A program made the translations under genes and the position numbers. The notes under the pieces are model-generated. The model was not told the DNA's origin, did no database searches, and worked only from the letters and a program-made list of their open reading frames with translations. From Protopterus annectens (taxonomy: Eukaryota > Chordata > Ceratodontiformes > Protopteridae), in the NCBI RefSeq assembly GCF_019279795.1, contig NC_056738.1, forward strand, positions 476,789,488 through 476,853,487: a stretch of 64,000 bases of DNA, in the 5' to 3' direction. This document shows positions 37,836 to 50,667 of the stretch, piece after piece (positions within the stretch are counted from its first letter, which is position 1; each line of letters starts with the position of its first letter).

Positions 37836-38829
37836 TGTTTCTCTGTGCCAGAATGCCATGCATGTGTGCACTGCCTCTAGTTCATTCTGAGCATGCACAG
37901 ACTGCAGACCTTGCAGTCTGATCCCCTTCCAGTCTATGCAGTTGGAACCACATAGACGTCTGGGGCATCTGTAGAGTGCTGCCTTCTTCCAAATCCAGAC
38001 TGGTTAAACAGCAGTTTGGATTCGAGTTTCCAAATATGCATGTGCAGAGTTCTAGGATTTATTTTTATTTTTGGTTTTGGTTTTTGTACAGATGGGGGGG
38101 CTGCAGTCCTGCAGTCCAATAGCATGAGCTGCCACTGTGTAGAAGGCCAGACCAAAAGTGGCAGCCACCCAGGGAGAGGGGGGGGGGTGCTAGCTCAGAG
38201 AGTGTACAATTTATGCAAAATAAAAGCTGAGAAAAAATACTTTTTATCTTAACACTGTATTTCTTGCAGTGCTGGCTAATCCCCATCCTATTGACGTCAC
38301 CTTACATAGGTGTCTGTTCATCCTCATGTTTTATATAAGGGATGAGCCTCAGGCACTGCCATAAAGGCTTCTGACTGGATGATTGGGGAAGGGAGGGGTA
38401 TAGAAAGCAGTTACTGGCCTTTATCTTTGGTACCCACAATTAGAGAGCAGTAACTGTTCTCTTGATTCAAGCATCTTCCTTCGATTGTCTCTTCAAAATT
38501 CAAATTGTTGTTTGGCTTACATATAGATGTGACAGACCCAGTCAAATGAATGCACACCCAAGTAATTCTGCTAGCTTAAGTTGTATGGAATGGTAAATCT
38601 GTCACTCTTCTGGCTTTTATAGGAGTATATCAAATGATTTGGAACTCTTCTCAAATATGGGGATTAATTCATATAGCAACAGTTACACTGCTGCTATTTG
38701 TTGGAGCACTTACTCCTCAAGGAACAACTGTGACAGAACTTTAATTGAACTTATAAACTGGGCTTTGTTCAGAATGTTGGTTGTAAGATAAGGCAGACAT
38801 AGAGGGAGATGCATAAAATCCACAAAAGT

Positions 38830-40110
38830 ATAGTCCAATAAACTTAATTTATATTTAGGGAAATGTTTTATAAAGCATTATTCACCTTTATTGAGACAGA
38901 TGGCTTCCAGGTTAAAGATATTTCACAAAGTGGTTTTATTTACGGAAGACAATGCAATAAAAATCTGATTTTTATTCAAATGTCAGTGAGGCACTAGACA
39001 GTAGCTTACCAGTGGGTTTAGTGATTTTGGATTTGAGTAAAACTTTTGATACAGTCCTGCATGACTCAGTTATTCAAACACTGGATGCTTGATATATAAA
39101 TCTATGAATTATCCTATGGACTTCTGAATGGTTTACTGGCTTACTTGAAGGTGGTCAATTTTGAAAATTGAGGATGTTAAATCCTGGTACTTTGAAGTTC
39201 ACCAAGGAGTACCTCAGTGGTCTGTTGGGGTCTTTTCTGTTTAATGTGATTGTCTATCATGCCTAGCAGTTAGGATGACTAGCCATCCAAGTTTGCAGAT
39301 TTCATAAATCTTGCAAGGATCATTATGTCCCTAAGATACTAAAAAAATACAATGATTTTCCTATCTTTATCTCTCGATAAATGACTATCAAGTTTGTTAT
39401 AATAGTAATAAATTAAAAATCATGCATCTTAGTTTAACAAATAAAGCACACTATGCTTTGACTCATAAAAGTATCAGGTGCTGTACTGAGTTTAACAATT
39501 TGTGCATTACATTTAATGACAGCCTTGATGCCTCTTATGTTTATTCAGATTATTGCAATAGTCAAAAACATACTTTGGTCTGCTACCTCATGATGCAGGG
39601 AGGTCTTTATTCCATTTTATAAGAGTAGAGGTTGGGGTATATTATATAGTGGGGAAGCCTTTTTTCAATTGCGGTCCAAAGGATGTGAATACATTGGTGA
39701 GATTCTACAAATACTACACTAAACATTTAACCATCTATGGCAGATCATCCTACAGTGATTGACTGAAGTTGCTTAGTCTTCATTAAGTTAAGAATAGGCT
39801 GATAAGGGGGATATCATATGGGGTTATATATATTTGCAGCGCTCTTTGAGAATAACTGTGGGTATTATTTTAGTTGGTCATACGTTGAACACAAGAAACC
39901 TGTGTAAGATGAACACATATAAGAAGCATTTTAATGTTAGAGAGGCTAGACTATGGAACCACCTTCCCATGGATGTGAGTAGTTCTAAGAATTTAACTAA
40001 ATTTAAAAGTTGCCTTAACTCTTTCTTTGGTGTCAAGAGTCTTTACGACAAGGTGGGAGTAGATTAGGGCTCATAATTACCTTTTTCAGGTCCTGAGTCC
40101 CTAAATAAAA
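38830..40110 (+). mobile_element. Old CR1/L2-type LINE fragment
   Basis: At about 39020-39080 a plus-strand frame reads VILDLSKTFDTVLHDSVI, the RT A-box (usual form LDFSKAFDTVxH). At about 39200 the frame gives FEVHQGVPQ, close to the GVPQGS B-box, and an FADD-like box is lost after it. The frame at 39834-40067 gives the C-terminal domain: NTYKKHFNVREARLWNHLP, the RxxxLWNxLP signature, followed by FKSCLNSFF. Frames are broken repeatedly. It is a different, older copy from those at 1.2 and 44.7 kb. Confidence 0.72.
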
Positions 40111-41745
40111 TTATAGCATTTTATTTCAGGTGGAAGAAGAAAACTATATAAACATAACACACACTTATGTGAATTATCTGACAGCAGAAATGAAACAAGT
40201 ATTCAATGTAGTGAAACAAGCTACATAATACATCCCTTTCACAGCAATAAGTACACCACAAAATAGAAACATTGTGAAGTACATGTGAATGTGCCTTTAT
40301 CAAGGCCTTGTAGATCGATTTTTTTACAGAATACTAGTCAGGAACTTATGTTAAGGTATAACAACAAGAAGTTAATTGCTTATTATTGGTATATAAATGA
40401 GTGTTACCTGTCCAAAGATATATAGGAAGATAATTTGTAATTTGGAGGATCAGTACAAAATAAGCAGCACTTACCAGAACACCCTAAAATAATGAGTGTG
40501 ACAGCACAGATATGGTTATTTTTGTGTCTGGAACCAGGACTTGGAGTTAAGTCCTAAAACTAGGCCTTTGCTTGAGCGTGGTCTGGACTTTGTAAATATT
40601 TTACATAAATAATCCTAAATTCATTGTTTTGTGTGCTTTAAAAGTCAAGTGAGTCAATGTTTTTTCATTTACTTTTATGAACTGGCAAAAATTCTGTTTT
40701 GTAATACATACTGCCTCCAATGCTTTCTTTGAGTTTGCAGTATATCTGTATCTATTTCTATATATAAACAAATGCAAAAATATATATAATAATACCACAG
40801 AAAAATTTTACTTTTTGGGCATCAAAATTGCTAGTTTGGCCCCCTTACAACCAGATTAAAAAAAAAACACAAACTGTAGCCAGTCGTATTTGAGTCTTGA
40901 AAGTAATCAAGCACTTCTAACTTGTTTATAAATCAATACAACATTATTGAAAAATAGGCCCTTTTGCCCTTAACAGAGCTTCATCCGATCTAACTTCATT
41001 TTACATGGTATGGATTTAAACAAATATTTCACTGTCAGTTCACTCAAGATGTGGTAATAACTCCATGGTGTAGTCTGTTTAGCCAAGCTAAAGTAGGGTG
41101 GGATTCACCTTTCATCCCTGTTTTGCAGTACATTTATTTATTAGTAGCTAAAAGGTTATTGCTTTTTGTGCTATGTTCCCATCCTATGTAGCTAGTACCT
41201 AACTCATACAGCCACTTTATACCTATTGTCATTGGCTATGCACATCAATCAGTATATCATCTTATCTCTCATGTGATACACCAATCTCATTTGCCATATC
41301 AAAACTGGGTAACAACTGCTAGCATGACAACCAGTCAAGTCATAACCCTTGAGAGTTATGTTGTAATCATAATTGCAGTTAGTCAGGACCATGCTGGGAA
41401 TTGTTTAACTGACCCAATGAATGAATGCATCTACCTTGTATCCTTTGTCAGGTGATGTGACACCTGTAACATGAGAGAATGAATAATCATATCACTTGTA
41501 AAGAAGAGAACTTAATCTATGAGGGAAAATCTCAAAGAACAAAGTAAGTAAGCAAGGCAAGCACTAAAGTGTCAATCTATCACATGAGAACAATCTATTT
41601 TGCCAGTAACAGGGTTGAATTTACAAATATTGCAGTTGAGTATGGCAGTTTATACACACACACAGTCCTGCCTTTCTAATTTACATTGTCCAATAAAAAT
41701 GCTTTCTAATCTTTTCTTGGACTCTTTTCTTTCTGCAACCTTTTT
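40111..41745. other. AT-rich stretch without recognisable genes
   Basis: No supported coding sequence, repeat array or tRNA-like signal. Confidence 0.5.
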
Positions 41746-41754
41746 AAAAATGTC

Positions 41755-42190
41755 CAGGAATTTACAGGTTTTCACCCTTTGAGTTGTTGTATGGGCACAG
41801 GGTGAGGGTACCTCTAGATTTGATTCATGATGAGTAGGAGGGTGAGTATGAAACCCACAAGGTGTCTGTTGCAGCATATGTCCTAAACCTCAGGACAAGG
41901 CTCAGGGAGCTCATGGGCTTGGCCCAGGAGAACCTGGAAGAAGACCAACAGCAGAAAAAAGTCTGGTATGACAGGAATGCCTGAGCTAGAGAGTATGCTG
42001 TAGGGCAGCAGGTAATGGTTCTCATTCCTGTCAGACACAACAAGCTGAGGCAGCCTAGGAAGGACCCTACAATGTAGTAAGGAAGGTCAGTGATGTCAAC
42101 TACATGGTAGAACTACTAGGCAGGAAGCACAGGCACAAACTGTATCATGTTAACATGATGAAATCTTACCATGATAGGGGGGCCCTTGTG
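41755..42190 (+). pseudogene. Integrase C-terminal part of the Gmr1-like element
   Basis: The fragment opens with EFTGFHPFELLYGHRVR, the end of the integrase core (usual form STGFSPFELLYG). It continues with AAYVLNLRTRLRELM, QQQKKVWYDRNA, an in-frame stop, VMVLIPVRHNKLRQP, VVRKVSDVNYMVELLG and KHRHKLYHVNMMKSYHDR. The last parts are the GPY/F-like C-terminal module that ends integrases. The catalytic D,D,E residues are upstream of the break and therefore missing. A linker with TPTQDQEIRAVLQEFGDMF-like sequence connects it directly to the RT. Confidence 0.85.
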
Positions 42191-42347
42191 CTGAGTATTT
42201 GCAGTGGATGGCAGGAGAAGTCAGAGGGGGATCTGGTGACTGATCTCCTCAGTGAGGCTCAGACTGACACCTCAGTGGAAGGGGTAGCAATGTCCCAGCA
42301 ACTATCCCCTACCCAAGATCAAGAAATCCGAGCAGTGTTACAGGAAT

Positions 42348-43115
42348 TTGGGGACATGTTCAATGGGAAACCACTTAGGACAGCACCATGTGGATACAGG
42401 ACCCAAAAGGCCTATTAAGCAGGCTCCTTATAGGGTACCTGAGAGAGTCATACAGACTCTTAGGGAAGAGATACAGGAGATGTTGGAAATATTGGTAATT
42501 CAGGAGTCCAGCAGTCCCTGGGCCTCTCTAGTGGTGCTGGTGCCAAAGAAGGATAGCAGCACCAGGTTCTGTGTGGACTACAGGAAATTAAATAGTCACA
42601 CAAAATCAGATGCTTATCCCATGCCTAGGACATATGAAGCACTAGAGCAGCTGAGTAGGGCTAAGTACCTTACCACCATTGATCTTACCAAGGGTTACTG
42701 GCAGGTGCCCTTGACTCCTAGTGCTAGAGAGAGGTCAGCCTTTGTGATTCCTTTTGGCTTGTATGCCTTCACAAAGATGCCCTTTGGGGTGAAAAATGCT
42801 CCAGTGACCTTCCAGATACTGGTAGATCATATCCTAGCAGGAGCAGGAGATTTTGCCCTTGCTTACCTAGATGATATTGCCATCTGCAGCCATTCATGGC
42901 AAGGGAAACTTCAGCATGTCATGGAGGTGCTGGGCAGACTACAGAGGGCAGGGTTGACCATTAAGCCCAGCAAATGTCAGGTGGCTATGGCAGAGATCTC
43001 CTACCTGGGACATAGAGTGGGGAGTTGTAAGATCAGGCTAGAACCTACCAAAGTGGAAGCCATTCATGCATGGCCTGCACCAGTTACCAAAAAAAGCAGG
43101 CGAGGGCATTCTTAG
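42348..43115 (+). pseudogene. Gypsy reverse transcriptase of the Gmr1-like element
   Basis: From about residue 20 this reads APYRVPERV, SSPWASLVVLVPKKD, FCVDYRKLN, then YLTTIDLTKGYWQVPL with the first catalytic Asp, FGLYAFTKMPFGVKNAP, and LAYLDDIAICS with the YxDD pair (here LDD). GLTIKPSKCQ and ISYLGHRVG follow. The RT palm is complete and its catalytic residues are kept. The frame is left at an A7 run at about 43090-43098 and the thumb continues in another frame (QARAFLGIAEYYRKFV). The upstream linker lies in a third frame, so at least two indels flank this ORF. Confidence 0.95.
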
Positions 43116-43665
43116 GAATAGCAGAGTACTACAGAAAGTTTGTCACCAGGTATAGTACCATAGCTGCTCCCCTCACAGACCAGACAAGGAAAAACAGGCC
43201 AGCTAAAGTAGGGTGGACCCAAGCATGTGCGCAGGCATTCCAGAAGCTAAAAAGAGCTTTGGGAGGACACCCTGTGTTAGTCCAGATCATAGCAAATCAT
43301 TAGTTGTGCAGGTGGATGCTTCAAATCATTGGGTAGGGACTATACTTAGCCAGGTTTCTTCAGAGGGAGAAGAGCACCCAGTGGTTTATCTCAGTCATAG
43401 GCTCCAACCCTGGGAGTAATGCTATGTAGCTGTAGAAAACAAATGCCTAGCCATAGCATGGGCACTGCAGAAACTTCAGCCTTATCTGTATGGAAGGACA
43501 TTCACTGTAGATGCATAACACAATTCCTTAACATGGCTACATCGAGCCAGCCAGCAAAATACCACATTACTAAGGTGGAGCCTCGGGTTGCAAGCATATG
43601 ATATGACAGTGCAACACCACAGTGGGGTTAGCAAAGCCAACGCAGATGGGCTCTCAAGATAGGGA
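43070..43665 (+). pseudogene. RT thumb and RNase H of the Gmr1-like element
   Basis: After the thumb (AFLGIAEYYRKFVTRYSTIAAPLTD), a frameshift at about 43290 leads into LVVQVDASNHWVGTILSQV, with the first RNase H Asp. Then come VVYLSHRLQPWE, a stop, VENKCLAIAWALQKL with the catalytic Glu, and YLYGRTFTV. The TDH motif is destroyed by a stop (A*H). HNSLTWLH, LLRWSLGLQAYDMTV and NADGLSR follow. The reading ends about 90 bp before the polypurine tract, so no integrase follows RNase H. Confidence 0.88.
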
Positions 43666-43745
43666 ATGGGTAACGTATCTCCAAATAGGCCCACCCCTCT
43701 CAGGCAACATTTCTCAGGGGTCACTTGAAAAACTAGCTTAGTTGT

Positions 43746-43756
43746 TAGGGGGGAGA
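43746..43756 (+). promoter_or_regulatory. Polypurine tract of the gypsy element
   Basis: The purine-only run aggggggagaa lies between the end of the RNase H frame and the putative LTR start TGTGATG at 43759. This is the expected place for plus-strand priming. Confidence 0.75.
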
Positions 43757-43758
43757 AC

Positions 43759-44400
43759 TGTGATGCTGCCAGCCCAGCTATCTGAAATTTCATAAATAAT
43801 CAGATCCCATTTGTGAATATTAATATGATCTATAAGCTTGTCTTATAAATGTAAGAGAACTATATGGTATGTGGATATTAAAGTACTGGTACAGAAGTGT
43901 GTGTTGAACTGTATGTTATGTACTGAGCTTCAAGAATGTAACCACAGTGTGCCCTACTGGGAAAGAACATAGTTAACTTACAAACTCTAAAAAAATAAGT
44001 TAAAAGTGTTTTACGATGTGCTATAAAAGCTAGTTTCAAGGCAGCAAGGAGACAGGATGTCTAGAGCTAGGAGTTTCTTTATATTGTCTTGAAACAGAAA
44101 TAAGTACTAGGTTTAAAACAACTGTTAGCCTGTGAACTGAAGGCAGGAGACAAATAATGATGTCATCCAGCTAACCCAGCAGTAATGTTCTGATATTAAT
44201 TTGGGAACTGTCTCAGAGACTGTGCATTTTGTTTTTGTCTTTGGACCTGGAAACATACATCTTCATCACTTCTGAAGAAAGATACCCATACAGTTTAAGC
44301 AGTAGGAGCAACCGGTCTAATAAAGAATTTACAGTCATGTTTAAATATGCTACAATTACATGTAATCCCATATGAATTACAGGAGGCGGAAATTCCAGGC
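43759..44400 (+). repeat. Putative 3' LTR of the gypsy element
   Basis: It begins with TGTGATGCTGCC directly behind the polypurine tract. An aataaag polyadenylation-like signal lies at about 44320. With no 5' LTR in the window, the right end (somewhere near 44340-44400, expected to end in CA) cannot be fixed. Confidence 0.55.
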
Positions 44401-44689
44401 ACATTGTGGTTGCAGAGAAAATCAGTATTAGCTAACATCAAAGACTGAAGCAATGCTAATTTCAGTAACATTTATTGTACCCTACTTAGGAAATGGTCCC
44501 ATTCACATCATGGTACTAGAAACCCAAAATTATTGGAGAAATTAAACCCAGAGTGAAAATGTAACAGTATGGCTCATTCTGGCATACTGAAATAACATAA
44601 GTAAGGTGGATAAATAATGCATTTATTGAAATAAAACATTAAGCTTAAACACAGATTTTTTTGTGTGCTTTTAAAAGGCCATCCTTAAA

Positions 44690-45620
44690 AGATGGCATGT
44701 AAAGTACCCCTATAGAACATCTCCTACAGAAAGGCTTTACTGAGACCAATGACTGGTGTCAGAACTACGACCCTAAGCTCAAAGCCAAAAAATGTGTCGT
44801 CATCCCCTTTGGGGAAAAACCCAGTACTCATGAATTACCACATCAATTGTAGTCTACTGAACACAGAAGACATTATAAGAGATCTGGGAACACAGGTTGA
44901 CAGCAACCTCTCCTTTGACCATCACATTGCCACTGTGGTTAGAAAGTCCTTCGATGTGGCACATCTCATTACTAGAGGTTTTGCATCCAGGAAGAAAGAG
45001 GTCATTGTCTGCCTCTACTCTTCCCTCATTAGGCCAATCATCAAGTACAATGCCCCATTTGCATGTACCTCACTAGACACCTGCAACAACTGGAGAGGAC
45101 GAAAAAGTACCTCACAAAGAGGATCCTATGCCTTAAACATTTGTCCTATATGGACAGACTCAAAAAACTCCAACTATTCTCTGTCTCATATCACCTACTT
45201 AGAGGCGATCTCTGCTTGACTTACAAAGCCATGTCTGACCCAGCTCTGTTAGAAATGCTACATCTAAAGAAATCCCAAACTCTCCACACCACATGCTACA
45301 GAGACCAAAACCTCATTACCACAATCAACAGAACATGGTGGAGGGACAGGTTCATAACCCAGAGACTGCCCATGCTATGGAATAGACTTCCCATACATGT
45401 CAAACAGAGCACCTCACTGGCCCTCTTCAAGAGAAATCTTGATGAGTTAATGGGAAATAGAAAATTCACCCCAGGGATCACTCCAGTGGCTCTACTCGAC
45501 AGAGGCATTGGGAACTAAGGTTGGGTGGCACAATGCCAGGGTAATCGTATGGGCTAGGCTTGTAAAGGCTCCAGGGCCATTAGCCTAGTACACACCTATG
45601 AACCTATGAACCTATGAACA
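44690..45620 (+). mobile_element. CR1/L2-type LINE, copy 2 (5' truncated)
   Basis: Closely related to the LINE at 1.2-3.6 kb. It starts within the RT at LLQKGFTETNDW. The frame at 44749-45219 gives EDIIRDLGTQVDSNLSFDHH, VVRKSFDVAHLI and LYSSLIRPIIKYNAPFA. A one-base deletion near 45060 (compare cccatttgccatgtacc at 3067) moves the reading to 45063-45518: LQQLERTKKYLTKRI, LKKLQLFSVSYHLLRGDL, LWNRLP and FKRNLDELMG. The 3' UTR ends in three cctatgaa units at about 45597-45619. Typical 5' truncation by incomplete reverse transcription. Confidence 0.9.
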
Positions 45621-46849
45621 ACAGCGTTGCCAAATCAAGGATGATGGTTGATTTTAAAGGACTTGAGCAAGATAACAAATAAAGGTCTACCAGATCTTTC
45701 TTGTCAGCTCTTGCAATAAATAGCTGCCCCTCACTCAGTACTCCTAAGGGCTTTGTTTGGAAATGGGCAAATAGCAGGTGTTATAGTAGCTAGGTCCCAG
45801 GTTATGCAAGGTGTGCAAATTAAGAATATGAATCTTAAAAGCAAGCATGGCAATGACTGGCATTCAGCACCATATCACTGATGATAAGTAACAAACAGAT
45901 GCTCCTCCAACAATCTAGCCTATACGTTTTGTATCCACTGCAGTCTAGCCAGATACCCATGTGTTAGGCCAAGGTTTAGAGCATGACAAAGGTTTGAGTG
46001 AGATATCAGTGGATGAATTACTGTCATAATGTCCCAAAATGGAACCATAGTCTAGAATAGTCATTATGTTTAAAATGTTATTTAGATTAGTTTATGGGAG
46101 CTGGTTATTGGTCTTCATATGTGAGCATGTCCTCAAGAATCACCCCCATATTTTAAATATTAGGTATAGGAGATGAAAACATGGGGCACACTGACTAACA
46201 GTCTGGTATTAGATATGCTCTGGATAGTGTCACAAAGACCTGACTGCTAAAGAAATGGAAAAAAAAACATAAAAATAACATGAAAAGAATACTGATCATC
46301 CCATGAAAAGAGAGGGAATGCCATGGAATCAATGCATATAGCTGGAAAAGGTGTTTAAATACTCTAACTTGTTTGGCTCATAAGTGAATGTTAAAAGAGT
46401 AAAACATGGACATACAAAGTTTTATAGACAACTATAGAAGTAAAGGACTGCTTGTGCCTTGTTAGAGTGAATAAAATGTGACAAGAATTAATGTGTTAAT
46501 CTTCAAGGAGCCATTGCAGAACCACTGTATGTGTGCAAATATTTTTAGTGCTTTAATATTTCATTGTTTACTTTATTTCTTTCTGATTTTTTGATTGGAA
46601 TGTTAATATAAGTACTTAAAACCAATAACCCCAGACAAGGAAATCAGTATATTAATTCTAATCCGTATATAAACAAAGAAGGCAGGAAAGAAAAATGTGA
46701 TGAATGGAAGCATGAGCTAGAAGCACTTTGAGACATTGTGTGCTTTAGCTTTAATTGCCTTGTTGTCATTCATTGAATTATGGGGTCTAGACAGTTTTCA
46801 AGTATAACAGTCTTACACAGACTTTAGACAAAATAAGAGGCAGACATGA

Positions 46850-47680
46850 ATGTCTTCAGTATAGGACTGATAACAAATCCATCCTCTTAGTAATCTCTCC
46901 ATAAGTGGCAACATAAGTACTAACAACCAGTATCACTGGATTCTGTGATACCGTGAATTCCTGTAAGTGATTGCCTGAGGAATTAATCACCACGACTAAC
47001 TGTTTGTATCCCAAAAGGTAGGAGTCAAGCCATTTGTGAATGATGTCCAAGAGACCACAGCATAATTGCAAGAACTCAAATAGGATGCCATGGTCCATGG
47101 TAAAAACAGCAGTTCAGAAATCAAGGATGACCAGATGGAATACAACTGTTGATCCCATGACATGAGGTGATAAAGAAATGTGATAAGGGGTGACTCAGTA
47201 CTGTGCTTAGATTTAAAATTAGATGGATTGGACATGATCCTGCATGGGTATTGATGGTTTACAAATCTCTATGATTCACCAGTCCAGTTATTAGGTGACC
47301 ATTCTGGTGGAATACACAACCTTAAATGAACCTGGTGATGGTCAGTCCAAAAAAATGGTTCCACTAACAAATTACTGGTCTGCAAATTGTACATGAAGTC
47401 AAGAACATGAACAAATATATGAACAGCAGTGGTAACAAGCTAAATGCAGGTGGAAATTCTTTAAAGGCTGGGAAGTACTGTGCTTAGTTACTTTGACTCA
47501 GCTTTGACCCAAATGCTAAAATCACCCATGATTAAACATCTGAAACATTCATGCATAAGGTCATTGAGGATATCAGGGAACTCTTGCACAAATGTTCCTG
47601 GATATCTGAATGGAAGATGGTACACCAGAATAAAGCCATTCTTGCTTTAGGGAAGTATTCCTTCACAAATTACAGTATAT
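46850..47680 (-). mobile_element. L2-like LINE fragment: endonuclease end and RT
   Basis: On the minus strand, 47655-47505 reads ILVYHLP...EFPDILNDL...CLIMGDFSIWV, the C-terminal half of an AP-type endonuclease (usual GDFNxHV). Then 47235-47100 gives FKSKHSTESPLITFLYHL, followed in another frame by TMDHGILFEFLQLCCGL, DIIHKWLDSYLLGYKQLVV and GEITKRMDLLSVLY. These correspond to the RT motifs GFRxxHSTE, AAFDTVDHxIL and the region before YADD. The element probably continues to about 45.7 kb, but I could not follow motifs there. Confidence 0.7.
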
Positions 47681-48479
47681 TTTTCAGTGATCACATCTAA
47701 CATTGTTTCTTGTAACTAGAAATCCTTTGGCACCTTGAGAAACATTTCTTATAGTCAGTCATCAGTTAAAATGCAAATAACTTCCCCAGGAAACTGCTTT
47801 TTAGTGGAAAAAGTATGTAAAATCAAAGAATAATAATCCTTCACAGTGGAACACATGCTTACTTTGTATGTTAAGGAAGAAGAAAAAATGGGCCCTTGAT
47901 ATATAAACATATTCTAATATTGTTAACAAATGTATGCTCAGTTATATTACTTGACATTTAAATAGCCACTATTCATAAAGCCAGAGCTCCTTATGATTAA
48001 ACTTGCCAATAACAAAAAAGACAAGAAACTTTATTATTGTTAAAATTAATTTATAGATGGAAGTTACTAGCCTTGTTGGACAGCTTGATCATAATAATAC
48101 CAGGAGCAGTACCCTTTGAATATGTCCAACATCTTTAATGATTGTTCTACAAGTATTTCTGGGAATCTTCATCATAACAGCAAGTATTGCAGACAGACAC
48201 TTGTTTCTGTCTGCCCTCTTACTTAGTAAGGTTAATATAATTTACTGTATGGGCACTGATGGGATTGCTGGTATTCCGATTTGTAACAGTAGGTATACTT
48301 TATCACTTTGGAAGAAAAATGCTACGTAATGTTGCAAAAGCAAATAGTGGAAATGTTTTAACATTTGCATTATAAGCTTACTGAAACAAAATATGTATTC
48401 TATGCTAATGAACAATTTGGCATGGATTTGTTGCTGGGTGTTTACACCTTTAGCAGTCAATTTTTAATACTATCAGTTT

Positions 48480-49170
48480 TGCTACTGATGATGGGCTAAC
48501 AGTTTGAGTTCTTTATAAGGCTTTGATGAAAACATTTGATCTGCTCTTCTGTGAAATAATAGATTACTTATTTACAACAACATAAGTCTCTGTATTACAA
48601 GATCTGTATTAAGATCGTTGGACAACAGAGTCCAAAAAGGTAAACCTTGGATGTTCTGTCCAGCTGTTACTTCTGGAGTTCCTCAGGGCTCTGTCAACAC
48701 CCATTTTAATTAACTACATTTCCTGACTTTTCCAAAGATCTTATACTACTGGTTTTCCAAGTCAGATGACAGTAGTAAAGTTAGTGTTGTGTCCTCTTTT
48801 AATCGATAAAACATTTCATAATGATATGTTAATGGCAATGTTTGGAGTGGATTCACAAACTAATTCAATAACCATTGGTATTCATCTTTATCCTATATGG
48901 TATCCCTCAATCGTATAACTAACTGGATCTGTTATTACCCATTTAAAACCTCAATTGTTAAATGAGCTCCCTGTAGCTTTCAGACAATTCAGTGATTTTT
49001 TTTTTTGCCCAATGTAAAACTTCATAAAATCACTAGCTTTGTGGATCACAAGTTCAGTTTTTAGTATTAGGTACTCTTTATTCTTTGATGATGCCAGGGG
49101 ATCTTCTTGGGCTAGGCTTATATAGGCTCCAGGGCCATTAGCCTAGTACACACCTATGAACCTATGATGG
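48480..49170 (+). mobile_element. LINE fragment with family 3' tail
   Basis: At about 48665-48690 the plus strand reads VTSGVPQGSV, the RT B-box, preceded by a scrambled A-box region (KALMKTFDLLF). At 49110-49167 the terminal segment gggctaggcttatataggctccagggccatta and one cctatgaa unit repeat the 3' end of the LINEs at 3.5 and 45.5 kb. The two parts may belong to one copy with an internal deletion or to two separate copies. Confidence 0.65.
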
Positions 49171-50660
49171 TCTTCTGGACTGGATGCAGTTTATATTTAT
49201 TATGATATGATATCCAAGGAGGTATAAATTCAAGAATTCCCCTGGGAGATATCAAACTTTGGTGAAAACCAGATTGCTATGGCACTACTGATTATATTCT
49301 GTTAAGGTTAATATAAATCAAGGAGATCCTTATGGATAGGTGTAGCAAGATAAGGACCATCTTACAGTGTAAGAACATTCAAACATAATGTGTGATACAA
49401 TCTCTTGACTATTGAGCGATAGATGGAAAAGACAAAAACAGTAATTTTCCCTTTTTTAGTTGTACTGCAGTTTAAGTGAAAACACATCAGTGAAACTCTG
49501 GTACTTTTAGGAAACACTACTGACAAAAGTTTGATATAACATCAAAATAGTACATATGCAACCATTTATGCCTATGAAATCTTGTCAGTACTAAACATTT
49601 AGTGATGTCAAGAAAAGCATTTTTCATAGTTGAATTCAGTTCATTTGGATGCACAGTTTGTAAACAAATGTTTTCAATTTGGCTGTTTAGATAAGTTTTT
49701 TCCCCTGCTGAGTGTGAGCCCAGCAAATTTGTCAAATAGCACATGTCTGCCTGTTTATGAAAGCTTTGAGTTGATATTCAGTTCCTAAATGACCAGTTTA
49801 TTGGAGCACATGCCATCAAAATAAAATGCAATGCAGCTAAAAGACACATGCAGTACAAAAATCATGCTCATGGACCACACAAGAGCAATTACATGCTGAG
49901 TCCCATTCTGCAACCAGTATCAGTAATTTAAACACAAGCGTGTCTAGAAAGCACCACAATCTCAATACAAGAAAAAACAGAGAAATGAAGGCAAATAGTG
50001 ATGCTTATTTGTAAAATATATAGAGCTGAAAAACTCTTAAACCAGTCACTAAGTAATCAAAATCTGATTTTTCAAACTGCATTTCTACACAGATACCTGC
50101 AATTCTTTATAGTCTAACAAGCCTTTATTAAATAAGAAATTAATCTCAGAAACAATAAAATTCAACAGAAAACAAAGTGGACTTGAGCTCCTTAGCATGT
50201 TAAGAACGGCTCTGCTAGTCTTGGAGTAGTATCATTATGATAAAACATTGATGTAAACATATTAATAGACAATCAGAAATTAGTTTCAAAACCTAAGTTT
50301 TTTTTTGCTAACTCTTCTGCTAAGCAGTGAGGTTATTTGTAGTGACCTCAGCAGATATCTGGCTAGAAAAAAATAAAAACTATCCACCAAAGGCAACTGT
50401 TACTGCTTAATTTATTTAATTATGTATTTTACAGACCATTTGCCTTAGAAGGGCCCATTTCAGGGCAACCAGGAAGGAATACTCCACAGCACAGTGTGCG
50501 TACGCCACAGGCATGATAAGCACAGAAGTATGCAGTGTGGTGGGAGTGCCTTAGAGTTCTTGATCGTGAAGTAATATTAGTACTATGCACATGCCACATG
50601 CCTTACCATGCTTATAAAATGGACAGCTGTATTTTTAAGTTTACATTTTGTAGTTTCTGA
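49171..50660. other. AT-rich stretch without recognisable genes
   Basis: Nothing I can assign on either strand. Confidence 0.5.
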
Positions 50661-50667
50661 TAGTCCA

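Larger units (their letters stand above)
41750..44400 (+). mobile_element. Ty3/gypsy retrotransposon, Gmr1-like, 3' half
   Basis: On the plus strand the order is C-terminal integrase (from about 41755), reverse transcriptase, RNase H, polypurine tract and a single putative 3' LTR. Integrase in front of RT is the hallmark of Gmr1-like gypsy elements; ordinary Ty3/gypsy elements place it last. The 5' part (LTR, gag, protease and most of the integrase) is absent. Several frameshifts separate the domains, so the copy is dead. Confidence 0.85.

Noticed and set aside
44250-44300. A CTGAAGA word in the gypsy LTR as a further hammerhead
   Set aside because: No hairpin follows the word and no properly placed GAAA closes it.
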